A stretch of DNA of 36,140 nucleotides, taken from the NCBI GenBank assembly GCA_031289675.1, contig JAITOZ010000158.1, positions 1-36,140 of the forward strand. Reading direction: 5' to 3'. Below the pieces are notes generated by a model that saw only the letters and a list, made by a program, of their open reading frames with translations, was not told where the DNA came from and ran no database searches. The stretch is from Planctomycetaceae bacterium. GTDB lineage: Bacteria > Planctomycetota > Planctomycetia > Pirellulales > Thermoguttaceae. Made by a program: the position numbers and the translations under genes. Of this stretch, positions 1 through 8,449 are shown piece after piece. Numbering within the stretch: position 1 is the stretch's first letter; every line of letters starts with the position of its first letter.

Positions 1-10
1 GATACTCGCC

Positions 11-853
11 TTGATGTCGTCCTTAATACCGCCGTTATTTGCAAGTGCTTATAGAATGATATGCCCGCAAACCGCCGTAACCGGCGGAGACTTTGCCCTT
101 TTACAGCAGTTATTCAATATGCTGAAAATTCCGTTCTTCGCTGCTAACGAGGAGGAAAATATCCAAAAATACATATCGCTGCATAAATGTCCTTTTCTTA
201 CCCGAATCGGAACAGCAGTAAAGACAAAAGGGAAAAAGTCAACGCTGTGGGCCGATACAATCGGACTGCAGAACAGAGCGTTCGTCTACACATCGCTTAT
301 TTCCTCACTGGCGAGGATGTCCTACGGAAAAGCAAACCTTATTATTCTGCCGTGTCTGCGTTCATATCAATGGTTTGACGGTAAACTGCCGGACATCTTT
401 CTTACCTGCTTCGCTCACTGCCTAAAACATTTCAGCCGGTATGTCCTCGAACCGAAATTGTCGTCAGAAGACTGGAACACAGACACGCTTGCAGAAGCAG
501 TACGGTTTTTTGAAGAAGATATGGGACTGCCCGTAACAAAAAATGTCATTCGTGACGGGTATTATGACTCTTCCCCGTATTTCTGTGATTACGTCAATTT
601 ACTCAAGCAGTCGGAAATACTGCCGTTCGAGCAAGTCAACGGCGAATGCCGTATATCAGTAAACAATCTCGGCGAATGTTTTCGAAAGCACATCGGAATG
701 TTTGACTTTGAATATATCCATTCGAGTCTGCTGCAAAGCGAACTCTTAAAGGGTTATGACGCAAAGACGCATACGCTTATACTTGACAGCGAAGTTATGA
801 ATAAAAACGCAATGCGGCTGGAAAAACTTTACGGACCGAATATACGCCGTTAA
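11..853 (+). CDS. hypothetical protein (possibly 5'-truncated by the window edge)
   Basis: 280-aa ORF with mixed, protein-like composition; stop shared with the convergent gene; true start may lie outside the window. Confidence 0.6.
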   Translation: MMSSLIPPLFASAYRMICPQTAVTGGDFALLQQLFNMLKIPFFAANEEENIQKYISLHKCPFLTRIGTAVKTKGKKSTLWADTIGLQNRAFVYTSLISSLARMSYGKANLIILPCLRSYQWFDGKLPDIFLTCFAHCLKHFSRYVLEPKLSSEDWNTDTLAEAVRFFEEDMGLPVTKNVIRDGYYDSSPYFCDYVNLLKQSEILPFEQVNGECRISVNNLGECFRKHIGMFDFEYIHSSLLQSELLKGYDAKTHTLILDSEVMNKNAMRLEKLYGPNIRR

Positions 854-1533
854 GTCCACTTATCGTGCGATGACACTGCCGCTAATTCCTGTTTAATGGA
901 TTCACTCAACTGTGATGCCTGTACCTGAAGAGACGGTATTGAAGCGATCTGATTGAGCAGTTTCTGTACCTGTTCTTCGATGTATTCATTCACATCGTTT
1001 GTCCGGTTACTCTGCTCCATCAAAATATCCTCGCCGAACAAACCGATATCTCCGTAGATGTCCGCTTCTTTGGCGAATGACAGCACTGCCGGAGGCGACA
1101 TCAAGCCGTCCTTCTTTAATATCGTACGGCAATAAGCAACAATTTGACGGTCAAAAACATCCTCTTCTTCCGGCGGACACAGCAAAAGAGCCTCCGTGAC
1201 AGCCCACGCCAAATCTTCGGTATCAATCGGTTCGGCATAACTCCAGTCCGTACCGTCGCCGAGAAGCCCGTGTACTGTTGCCAGAAATGACGGCAGTCCC
1301 CGCAGCAGGTTGTTTGTTGCAATGACTCCGACAGCCGCCATCAATTTGCCGAGATTATCCTGTGGAAGGTCAACGCCGAAATGCTCCTTGAACCCGATAA
1401 TCAGCGTTTCAGCAGTCAGCGGACCGTTTTCGCCCGAAAGAACATCAACGCCGAATCTGTCTACTGCGAGCAGAAGCAGAGTCGAAGCAAATGTGCCGGC
1501 ATCCTGAATCAAGGCTGTTTCAACCGCAGGCAT
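850..1533 (-). CDS. hypothetical protein (mobile element cargo)
   Basis: 227-aa ORF, good composition; start overlaps the stop of the next upstream gene (TAATG), suggesting coupling. Confidence 0.7.
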   Translation of the reverse strand: MPAVETALIQDAGTFASTLLLLAVDRFGVDVLSGENGPLTAETLIIGFKEHFGVDLPQDNLGKLMAAVGVIATNNLLRGLPSFLATVHGLLGDGTDWSYAEPIDTEDLAWAVTEALLLCPPEEEDVFDRQIVAYCRTILKKDGLMSPPAVLSFAKEADIYGDIGLFGEDILMEQSNRTNDVNEYIEEQVQKLLNQIASIPSLQVQASQLSESIKQELAAVSSHDKWT

Positions 1534-1883
1534 TAATCACCGCCCAGATAACCGTACGTAATCGAACAAAACCAATGCTCGCCTTCTTTCGGCTGCGGAA
1601 TATTTCCGTCAGTGTTGCCGTTCTGGTCGCACGCAATCGGAATACCGCGGTCAGCAAGACCGGGACGCTCTAATCCCGCTTTCTTTGCCAGTTTGATTCC
1701 CTGTTCGGTCACACCCGGCAGCAAAGCGAAATTGTAAGCATCACTCGAAGATTTCGCTTCAATAATGAACTGAACAGCGCATCGTTCGCTGTCGTAAGCC
1801 TCTTCAATGACCCGGTATTTTGCAATACAGGGATATTCTTTAACATTTGTGGAAATAAATCCACCGTCTGATTTTTCTGCCAT
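1533..1883 (-). CDS. hypothetical protein (mobile element cargo)
   Basis: 116-aa ORF, translationally coupled with 850..1533. Confidence 0.65.
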   Translation of the reverse strand: MAEKSDGGFISTNVKEYPCIAKYRVIEEAYDSERCAVQFIIEAKSSSDAYNFALLPGVTEQGIKLAKKAGLERPGLADRGIPIACDQNGNTDGNIPQPKEGEHWFCSITYGYLGGD

Positions 1884-1896
1884 CTATCTGTCGCTG

Positions 1897-2322
1897 TTAA
1901 CGGATTATTTCAGTCGGCTGCTCCGACAGCACCCGATACGTTACACGGTATTTTAATATATTGGCGGCTTCTTTTACAAGTTTTGCCGTTTCTTCTGCAC
2001 AAGTTCCGAGTGCAAGGCGTGCGCGTCCCAGAGAAGTCTTATCAACGGCTGTATTGACGGATTTACAACTTCGGCAGGAGACGGCTCGTAATTTTTGCTC
2101 CAAAGCCCGCACTTCGTTAAAGACCGGCAGCAGTTTAGCAATCCGCATAATCCGCGACCAGCGGTACAAAAGATCATCCGTAACCGTTACCGGAGGAATA
2201 TCAGATAAGGCAGACGTATTACCCCAAACAGCAGAACTGCGTCCGAAAGACTGTCCGGCGGTACTCGTCCTGACCGTTCGCACCGTATTACCCTTTATAG
2301 ACGACCGACCGCAGCAGCCCAT
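1897..2322 (-). CDS. hypothetical protein
   Basis: 141-aa ORF in the same-direction cluster; a competing + strand ORF (1961..2335) looks less protein-like. Confidence 0.5.
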   Translation of the reverse strand: MGCCGRSSIKGNTVRTVRTSTAGQSFGRSSAVWGNTSALSDIPPVTVTDDLLYRWSRIMRIAKLLPVFNEVRALEQKLRAVSCRSCKSVNTAVDKTSLGRARLALGTCAEETAKLVKEAANILKYRVTYRVLSEQPTEIIR

Positions 2323-2356
2323 AACCGTATTTTAGCAGAAAGTTAAATGGGATTTA

Positions 2357-2375
2357 TTTTACACGCCGTGTAAAA
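2357..2375. promoter_or_regulatory. perfect 9-bp inverted repeat TTTTACACG-C-CGTGTAAAA (operator or short terminator)
   Basis: read directly; lies between the stop of 2378..2896 and the start of 1897..2322. Confidence 0.5.
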
Positions 2376-2377
2376 GT

Positions 2378-2896
2378 CTAAAGATTTTTCAACTCTTCTA
2401 AATCTGCCTGGTCTTTTTCTAACCGTCTAACCGCTGTTTTGATCCACTCAATCGACTGCTTCACAAAATCCCTGTTCGGCAGGATAATATCAATCGTACT
2501 GCGTCTGAAAAACGGTAACTTATGCGTATGCACGTTCGGCTGTTTTCCCTGCGGTTTGTAAGGTATCCAAGCCGGTTCTTCCAAATCATTCACAGACCTG
2601 ACGTAAACACGGTTTTCCTGAGCAGCGTAGAGAAACGTGTCTGCCGCAAATTCTGACGGGTCGATTTCCTCAACAGACGACACCCCGACAGGATACTCAA
2701 CCATATCTTCGACCGAACAAACTGTAACGAAACTCTCCCGCATCACCTGTTCAAAAGCATTCGGCGGTTCGATACTGCACAAAAACACTGCTGCGGGCTG
2801 TCCATCTTCATCTCTGGCTTGAAACACAACCCTTGACGCTCCCGGCGACAGCGGACGCTTGACTTCGGCAAGTTGAGTTAAAACAGCAATCGGCAT
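2378..2896 (-). CDS. hypothetical protein
   Basis: 172-aa ORF, good composition. Confidence 0.7.
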   Translation of the reverse strand: MPIAVLTQLAEVKRPLSPGASRVVFQARDEDGQPAAVFLCSIEPPNAFEQVMRESFVTVCSVEDMVEYPVGVSSVEEIDPSEFAADTFLYAAQENRVYVRSVNDLEEPAWIPYKPQGKQPNVHTHKLPFFRRSTIDIILPNRDFVKQSIEWIKTAVRRLEKDQADLEELKNL

Positions 2897-3021
2897 TCTT
2901 TTATTATACAGCGTGAATTATCCGCCGTACGATTAGGACAGGCAAAAAATCAGAAAACCGAGCCGGTTGAGATGACCGCCAGTTCAGTCCAATGTTGATG
3001 ACATCATAAAGAGATGACGCA

Positions 3022-4047
3022 TCACCCTATTTCCGCAACAATTTTATGCAAGTCGGCAATAAATGACTGTATTTGACTCTCGTTGGCTTGAGTCCTTTTT
3101 CCATAAATTTCGTATTTCTTATTCCGTAAAGAAGACGGAGCGAGTCCCGTGTAATTCAATACGGGAGACAACGTATTACAGTCCTTCATATGATGTATCC
3201 GTTTCTGCTTATCTAACGTAGTAAACTTATCAGCATAGTTAGCCGACAACTCCTCGATGATTTTATCAATTTCCGCAACATGCGACCGGTAAGCAGCAGA
3301 AGCATCCCTATTAATTGTTCTCGCCTTATTCAATATAAACGAATGAATTTTCGGAGATATTCCGCCGATGTCTTGGATTTTTGTATAAAACGTATCGAAT
3401 ACATTGTCTTCCAGCACGCTGTCTCCGACTTTTACGCCAAAAACTAACCGCAGTATATTGTATATTCCGCGAATAGATGCAGAATCCGCTGTACAGGGGA
3501 CGATAAGCCTGTCCGACGCAATCAAGCCCAACTGCGTATAGTTCGCAAAACTCGGATTAGAGTCAATGAAAAATACCGGTGAGTCCTTGCGATCTTGCTC
3601 AAACACGGTTATCAAATCGGACAAAAAACTCCGGCTCTTCTCCCAAGCGTTACGTTCCGGTGCGGAAGCCAGGTAATCAATAATTGACGAACAAATATCC
3701 AAATCAACATCGCCCGGCAATAGATAAAGATTTTTGGGCATATTTTCGTTATAGTCACTCACTCTAACGAAATAACTAATTTCACTACCTATCTTTCCGA
3801 ATCGGCTGCGGTCATAGCGGCTTTTGATATAACTGGCGATAGTCCGTCCGTTGTCATAGCAGAGTGATAAATTATCCTCGCCTTTTCCGTTTCCGCCGAG
3901 GAGCATTTCAGAAACATTCGCCTGCGGACACATATCTACAGCGACTACGGCTTTATCGGGATTATTCACCGCATACTCAATGGAAAGGCAATAAGTCAAA
4001 AACGTCTTGCCGACACCGCCTTTATTGTTCCAGATACAATACCGCAT
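3022..4047 (-). CDS. ParA/MinD-family AAA-like ATPase
   Basis: N-terminal deviant Walker A WNNKGGVGKTFLTY, then VVAVDMCPQANVSEMLLGG typical of the ParA family. Confidence 0.9.
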   Translation of the reverse strand: MRYCIWNNKGGVGKTFLTYCLSIEYAVNNPDKAVVAVDMCPQANVSEMLLGGNGKGEDNLSLCYDNGRTIASYIKSRYDRSRFGKIGSEISYFVRVSDYNENMPKNLYLLPGDVDLDICSSIIDYLASAPERNAWEKSRSFLSDLITVFEQDRKDSPVFFIDSNPSFANYTQLGLIASDRLIVPCTADSASIRGIYNILRLVFGVKVGDSVLEDNVFDTFYTKIQDIGGISPKIHSFILNKARTINRDASAAYRSHVAEIDKIIEELSANYADKFTTLDKQKRIHHMKDCNTLSPVLNYTGLAPSSLRNKKYEIYGKRTQANESQIQSFIADLHKIVAEIG

Positions 4048-4140
4048 AGTTCATTAAAAATCCTCGAACGGCAAAGATTTTATCCGAAACAGAACGCAAT
4101 GCAATAGGGGCGGCAGCCGGACAAAAGCACAGCGAACCTT

Positions 4141-4890
4141 TTATTCCTCGTCAGTCGGACAGTTCCTGCTTGTTTTCTCCGGGCAATTTGAGACAACCTC
4201 GGTGCCGGTTATGACTTTATCTTCGTCAAACACGGCATTGCCGTACACCACGGCGTTCTCTATCAGTTGCGTTGTTCCGCCGACTTTCACGCAGCCGGAA
4301 ACATAAGCGTTGTCCGTAACAACAGCGTCGTCTTTTATAACAGCACTTCCCGTTATTCTTACTTGACCATCGACTCCGGCATTACCGCAAACACTTGCTG
4401 CTCCAAACACATTAGCCTTTCCCGAACAATTGCTCTGCTCGTACACATTCGCCGAACCGCAAACTCTTGCCGATTCGCTTATCACCGCATCGTCATACGC
4501 AGAAGCGTCGCCGTACACTCTCGCACTGTCCTTCACCGATGCCTGACCGTGAACAAAAGCATCGCCGCTGATTCTCGCATCCCCCTCAATAACAGCATCC
4601 TCATCAACGACGGCATTGCCGTAAACCGAAGCGTTCCCTTTAACAACAGCGTTCCCTTTGACAACCGCATTGCCGGAGACGTTGGCATCCTGCATCACGA
4701 CTGCCGAATCCGCAACCCAGCAATTCCCGCCTTGATTCAGGTTGGAATTCTTGCTTATCCAGCCGCCGCGGTCTTCGGCACTCACACTCAAACTGCCGTT
4801 TGTGAAGTCGATGAGAGCCTGAATTTGATAAACCGTTTCACCGCTGACCTCTTTGGCGGTATCCATTAAAATTGTATATTTTTCCGGCAT
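4141..4890 (-). CDS. hexapeptide-repeat (left-handed beta-helix) protein
   Basis: about 25-30 consecutive hexapeptides such as NAVVKG NASVYG NAVVDE DAVIEG DARISG. Confidence 0.85.
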   Translation of the reverse strand: MPEKYTILMDTAKEVSGETVYQIQALIDFTNGSLSVSAEDRGGWISKNSNLNQGGNCWVADSAVVMQDANVSGNAVVKGNAVVKGNASVYGNAVVDEDAVIEGDARISGDAFVHGQASVKDSARVYGDASAYDDAVISESARVCGSANVYEQSNCSGKANVFGAASVCGNAGVDGQVRITGSAVIKDDAVVTDNAYVSGCVKVGGTTQLIENAVVYGNAVFDEDKVITGTEVVSNCPEKTSRNCPTDEE

Positions 4891-4915
4891 CGTTGTTCTG
4901 AATTGTTGGATACTT

Positions 4916-5791
4916 TTATCTTACCGAATCCCGAATTCTTTCGCGTTTTGTTTGGCTTCGTTCTTTTATCCGCTGGTAAGAATTTGCCGGTACAGGAACC
5001 CATTCGATACCGGCTTTATCAAACCAAAAGCGGACGTGCGTCCCGACAATTTTATACTGATACTTGTCGCCCTCATTCTTTTTCCAGAGAAAATGGATGT
5101 TTAATTCCTTTGCCCTTTCCATATCCCTGTAAAGCAGAAACCGGGTGCGGGCATCAGCAGCCTTCCCTTTCAGCGTCTCGCTGTCAAAGCCGTCAAGACA
5201 ATACAGCACTCCGAACACAAGCCGCTTCGTGAGTATCGGACTCCAACCGGCGGAACTCGTCGGCATCACCGCCTTGATGCCTTCTTCGGCACGTCGAACA
5301 TTCGGGTTTTCCCAATCGACAAACCGGTCAATGTCATCCGCTCGCACGGGAAATCCTTGTTGCAGAATTCCGCCGCCGATTGTTACCCCAAAAGAATAAA
5401 CAACTTCTTTGAGAGTTTTTTCTTTTTCTTCTTCTCTTTCTTCTTCTTTATATTCTGCTGATTTTGTATCAGTTTGTACCATTTTGGAACAGTTCGTATC
5501 ACTTTGTACCTGTTTAGAACAGTTTGTACCATTTCGTAACAATGCGGAATCGGCAGTTTTATGTTCCGAAGCGGTACAAAGTGGTACAAAGTGATACACC
5601 GACCGCCTGACCCGAATGATGACTTTCAATTCGATGAGCAGCCTGATGTGTCTGGAAGCGGACATTTTAGAAATGCCTGCCGCATCGGCGGCTTCCTGAT
5701 TGGTGAAACAAACGATATTTCCGGCAGCCTCCCGGCAGCGGAATATCACGTAGTCCCGTACTTTCTCAAATCCGTTCGCAGCGTTGCCCAT
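4916..5791 (-). CDS. HTH replication-initiator-like protein (start probably at 5791, not 5899)
   Basis: HTH-like segment FTNQEAADAAGISKMSASRHIRLLIELKVI; internal iteron-like array; SD-like GGAGAAA before ATG at 5791; the longer ORF start would run through the 36-bp inverted repeat. Confidence 0.6.
   Translation of the reverse strand: MGNAANGFEKVRDYVIFRCREAAGNIVCFTNQEAADAAGISKMSASRHIRLLIELKVIIRVRRSVYHFVPLCTASEHKTADSALLRNGTNCSKQVQSDTNCSKMVQTDTKSAEYKEEEREEEKEKTLKEVVYSFGVTIGGGILQQGFPVRADDIDRFVDWENPNVRRAEEGIKAVMPTSSAGWSPILTKRLVFGVLYCLDGFDSETLKGKAADARTRFLLYRDMERAKELNIHFLWKKNEGDKYQYKIVGTHVRFWFDKAGIEWVPVPANSYQRIKERSQTKRERIRDSVR
5461..5540. repeat. iteron-like array, 8 x 10 bp (consensus about AGTTTGTACC)
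   Basis: attttgtatc agtttgtacc attttggaac agttcgtatc actttgtacc tgtttagaac agtttgtacc atttcgtaac in exact 10-bp phase. Confidence 0.75.
5571..5600. repeat. inverted-orientation cluster of the same iteron motif (GGTACAAAGT), 2-3 units
   Basis: gcggtacaaa gtggtacaaa gtgatacacc, 10-bp phase, opposite orientation to 5461..5540. Confidence 0.65.
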
Positions 5792-5850
5792 CTTTTTCTC
5801 CGGCAATAAGCGTATCCGGCATAACATAACGGAAACAGCAAAAGTCTGAC

Positions 5851-5886
5851 GGAAATTTCTTTCCGAAGTTTTGGAAAGAAATTTCC
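5851..5886. promoter_or_regulatory. 36-bp inverted repeat, copy 1 (GGAAATTTCTTTCC-N8-GGAAAGAAATTTCC)
   Basis: perfect 14-bp arms; in the divergent region between the rep-like gene and 5963..6403. Confidence 0.8.
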
Positions 5887-5962
5887 TCCACAGCAGCAAA
5901 ATAATTATTTGCCTTCACAGAACGGCAAGATATGTACCTGCAATCACACTGCGGAGGTTGCT

Positions 5963-6403
5963 ATGACCGAACAATTAAAGGCTTTTTACGTCAAAATCGA
6001 AAGTACGAACACGGACAGGACAACCGGCATCACCAAGGTTTTGGGATGGGTTGACGAACCTTTGCCAGAGGTGCATACCAAACCGGTGAACGCAGACATT
6101 CCGGTTGAAATTCCGTCAATACTCGTACCGGGACTTTGGTTCAATCTCTTTCAGCAGAATATCCGCAAGGGTAACTGCCCGCCGCAGAAACTTCGTCCTC
6201 TCGTATTTCGTGTTCTGCTGCTTTTCGAGCGGAATCAAGGCGTTGCCGGATTAGACGATCTTGCTTACCAGATTTGGGGCGATGACATCCGTCCCGATGT
6301 TGTCCGCAAGACGGTAAAAGAGTCGGAAAACAGTTTACAGGAGTACGGCATCAACCGCTTTATTGAGTGGAACGTGAAGAAGGAACTGTTTGAATTCGGT
6401 TGA
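5963..6403 (+). CDS. hypothetical protein, possible winged-helix DNA-binding
   Basis: ATG at 5963 preceded by GGAGG; 146 aa; bracketed by two copies of the same inverted repeat; the DNA-binding assignment is weak. Confidence 0.6.
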   Translation: MTEQLKAFYVKIESTNTDRTTGITKVLGWVDEPLPEVHTKPVNADIPVEIPSILVPGLWFNLFQQNIRKGNCPPQKLRPLVFRVLLLFERNQGVAGLDDLAYQIWGDDIRPDVVRKTVKESENSLQEYGINRFIEWNVKKELFEFG

Positions 6404-6404
6404 C

Positions 6405-6440
6405 GGAAATTTCTTTCCAAAGTTTCGGAAAGAAATTTCC
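6405..6440. promoter_or_regulatory. 36-bp inverted repeat, copy 2
   Basis: TGAC-GGAAATTTCTTTCC-AAAGTTTC-GGAAAGAAATTTCC; same arms and TGAC prefix as copy 1. Confidence 0.8.
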
Positions 6441-6495
6441 GCACGTTGATTTTTCGTTTTGTTATTTTTGTGCCGTCATTTAACCAATAACCAAA

Positions 6496-6771
6496 ATGAA
6501 AATCAAATTACCGCCGCCCGCTCTGATACGGATGCCGCAGCACGCCGCCGTCAAGCGGGAAATGCTTGAACGTATCGGCGTAAACACAGCCGAAGCCGCC
6601 GAGATGCTCGGCACGTCCATCAACACAATAATCCTGCTGCGGAAACAAGGCAGGCTCGCTCACGCTCAAGTCGGCGGACGAATTATCTATTCCGTCGCCG
6701 GTCTGCGCAGGTTCGTTGATAACGAAAAAGAAAAGCCCGGCGGTTACGAAGACCAACCGGACCAGAGTTAA
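6496..6771 (+). CDS. excisionase-family (MerR-like) HTH DNA-binding protein
   Basis: VNTAEAAEMLGTSINTIILLRKQGRLAHAQVGGRIIYSVAGLRRFVD resembles excisionase-family HTH_17 proteins; directly upstream of the integrase. Confidence 0.75.
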   Translation: MKIKLPPPALIRMPQHAAVKREMLERIGVNTAEAAEMLGTSINTIILLRKQGRLAHAQVGGRIIYSVAGLRRFVDNEKEKPGGYEDQPDQS

Positions 6772-6812
6772 GACACAAGCATTATTCTACCGCACGCGGC
6801 GTACCGGTCAAG

Positions 6813-6870
6813 ACCCTGCTTGAAATTCCAACTCAAATAGCAATAATTTGAGCCGGAAGAATAGCAGGGT
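6813..6870. promoter_or_regulatory. nested inverted repeat in the integrase leader
   Basis: outer ACCCTGCT/AGCAGGGT (8 bp), inner CTCAAAT/ATTTGAG (7 bp). Confidence 0.5.
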
Positions 6871-6882
6871 TGTCGAAACGCC

Positions 6883-6899
6883 CCGTGAACGATTCACGG
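6883..6899. promoter_or_regulatory. palindrome CCGTGAA-CGA-TTCACGG upstream of the integrase SD
   Basis: perfect 7-bp arms just upstream of GAAAGGAG...ATG. Confidence 0.45.
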
Positions 6900-6918
6900 A
6901 GAAAGGAGTTAAGACACA

Positions 6919-8106
6919 ATGGCAACCCTCATTATAAGAGAAAGTGAACACACTCCCGGTTACGAAATTCAGTGGTATGAAGACAAACGCCGCCGCACCA
7001 TTTATTTGGGCGGAAAGCGGTTCAGCCGTAAAACAGCCGAACGCCTGAAGGAGATTGTCGAAGCACTTCTGTTTTATCGGGATAACAGTATCACAATACC
7101 GGAGAAGCCGGTGCTGAACTGGCTGGAGTCGGCGAGTAAACCGATACTGGCAAAACTGCAAAGGTCAGGTCTGATTGACCTGCCGGAAGAACACACCTGC
7201 GGTGAAATGTGGGCGGCGTTCCTGAAACAAAAGACCGGCGTTAAAGAAACGACACGGACGGCATACAAAGATGCACAACACCGCTTCTTCGAGACATTCG
7301 CCGAATTCGAAACGCTTGATGTTTTGACGAAGGAACGGTTACTCGCTTGCAAAGAGAGTCTCCTGCAAAAGTATGCGAAGGCAACGGTGTCGGGAACGCT
7401 CAAAAAGACATCGTCAATGTTCGTCTGGGCTGTCGAAGAAGGCTGGCTTGATAAGAATCCGCTTGCCGGCATTCCGAAAGGTTCGCAGGTCAATCGGGAA
7501 CACGACCGGATTATCACAATGGAGGAATACCGGCTGTTGCTTGACGCGTGTCCAAGCCGTGAATGGCGGGTGATAATCGCCTTTGCCAGAATCGGCGGGA
7601 TACGGTGTCCGAGTGAACTGATACCGCTGCGATGGCCGGACATTGATTGGGAACATAATCGGGTTTGTATCGTCAGTCCGAAGACCGAACGATTCGAAGG
7701 CAAAGAGGGACGCGTGATACCGCTGTTTCCCGATTTGCGGATAGAACTGGAAGCGTTATTTCGGGAAAAACGTGATGATGGGTTCATCATACGCAAATAC
7801 CGAAATCCCTCTCAAAGCCTCGCCCCGTTTTTCCGCAAGATAGCGGTGACGGCGGGATTCGGAATGATAGCGCGTCCGTTTGATAATATGCGGATGAGCC
7901 GGTCGAACGAGATACTTCGGCAATTCGGTTCGGACTTGGAATCGGCGTGGATAGGACATTCGAGTAAGGTTCGCAAGGAGCATTACTTTAGGGTGAACGA
8001 TGATGATTTCGACAAAGCGGGCGAAGTTACTTTACCTGCGAAAATCCCTGCTGTATGCCAGTCGGACGGGATAAAATCCGCTTGTTTAGAAGAAAGACAA
8101 TCCTAA
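6919..8106 (+). CDS. tyrosine-type site-specific recombinase / integrase
   Basis: RIGGIRCPSELIPLRWPDID (box I Arg), NMRMSRSNEILRQFG and WIGHSSKVRKEHYFRV (H...Y) catalytic region. Confidence 0.9.
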   Translation: MATLIIRESEHTPGYEIQWYEDKRRRTIYLGGKRFSRKTAERLKEIVEALLFYRDNSITIPEKPVLNWLESASKPILAKLQRSGLIDLPEEHTCGEMWAAFLKQKTGVKETTRTAYKDAQHRFFETFAEFETLDVLTKERLLACKESLLQKYAKATVSGTLKKTSSMFVWAVEEGWLDKNPLAGIPKGSQVNREHDRIITMEEYRLLLDACPSREWRVIIAFARIGGIRCPSELIPLRWPDIDWEHNRVCIVSPKTERFEGKEGRVIPLFPDLRIELEALFREKRDDGFIIRKYRNPSQSLAPFFRKIAVTAGFGMIARPFDNMRMSRSNEILRQFGSDLESAWIGHSSKVRKEHYFRVNDDDFDKAGEVTLPAKIPAVCQSDGIKSACLEERQS

Positions 8107-8140
8107 ACTGAATGTCTGTAAATGGCGAAGACGGTTTAAT

Positions 8141-8320
8141 TTAGGGCTGAAAAGCTTTTTGAAACAGATTGCTTTTTAACCCGAATAGCCCGATGATGGC
8201 ATTGACGACAAGAAGTTCGTCGAGAGTGAAGCCTATCCTACGGGATTGTTCTCTCTCTCTCTTACACTTACGTGAGGTCAATTTTGCAGCACTTTGCTGC
8301 GCTAACAGGAACGTAAACAT
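8141..8320 (-). pseudogene. truncated DUF1559 (prepilin-type N-terminal motif) gene fragment
   Basis: [44 protein letters not shown] then homology to the 25-kb copy stops abruptly (about 8188); no C-terminal domain. Confidence 0.8.
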
Positions 8321-8381
8321 AGCATTCTCCTTTTCAAAAGGCGGTTTATTGCAGAGGTACAACACCCCCGCTGTTAGCCAT

Positions 8382-8410
8382 AGTGTAACCTATCAACAAA
8401 CAAATGTCAA
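8382..8410 (-). promoter_or_regulatory. sigma70-like promoter TTGACA-N17-TACACT for the truncated DUF1559 gene
   Basis: conserved with the promoter at 25469..25497. Confidence 0.6.
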
Positions 8411-8449
8411 GCGAAATCTTTGGAGAATTTTTTATTGGGGGGGGATAAC

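Noticed and set aside
4267-4869. 200-aa + strand ORF opposite the beta-helix gene
   Set aside because: Shadow ORF created by the repetitive codon pattern of the hexapeptide gene on the other strand.
4141-4890. Short periodic repeats that could suggest a CRISPR-like array
   Set aside because: The period is 18 bp (6 codons) with degenerate units and continuous coding; this is a protein repeat, not repeat-spacer.
5383-5594. Small ORFs on both strands inside the iteron array
   Set aside because: Produced by the 10-bp repeats read in other frames; no independent support.
5899-5909. Longest-ORF starts for the rep-like gene (5899) and the 164-aa ORF (5909)
   Set aside because: Internal starts at 5791 and 5963 have better SD sequences and leave the 36-bp inverted repeat non-coding.
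7074-7796. 240-aa minus-strand ORF across the integrase
   Set aside because: Antisense to a clearly recognisable integrase; unnatural Ser-rich composition.
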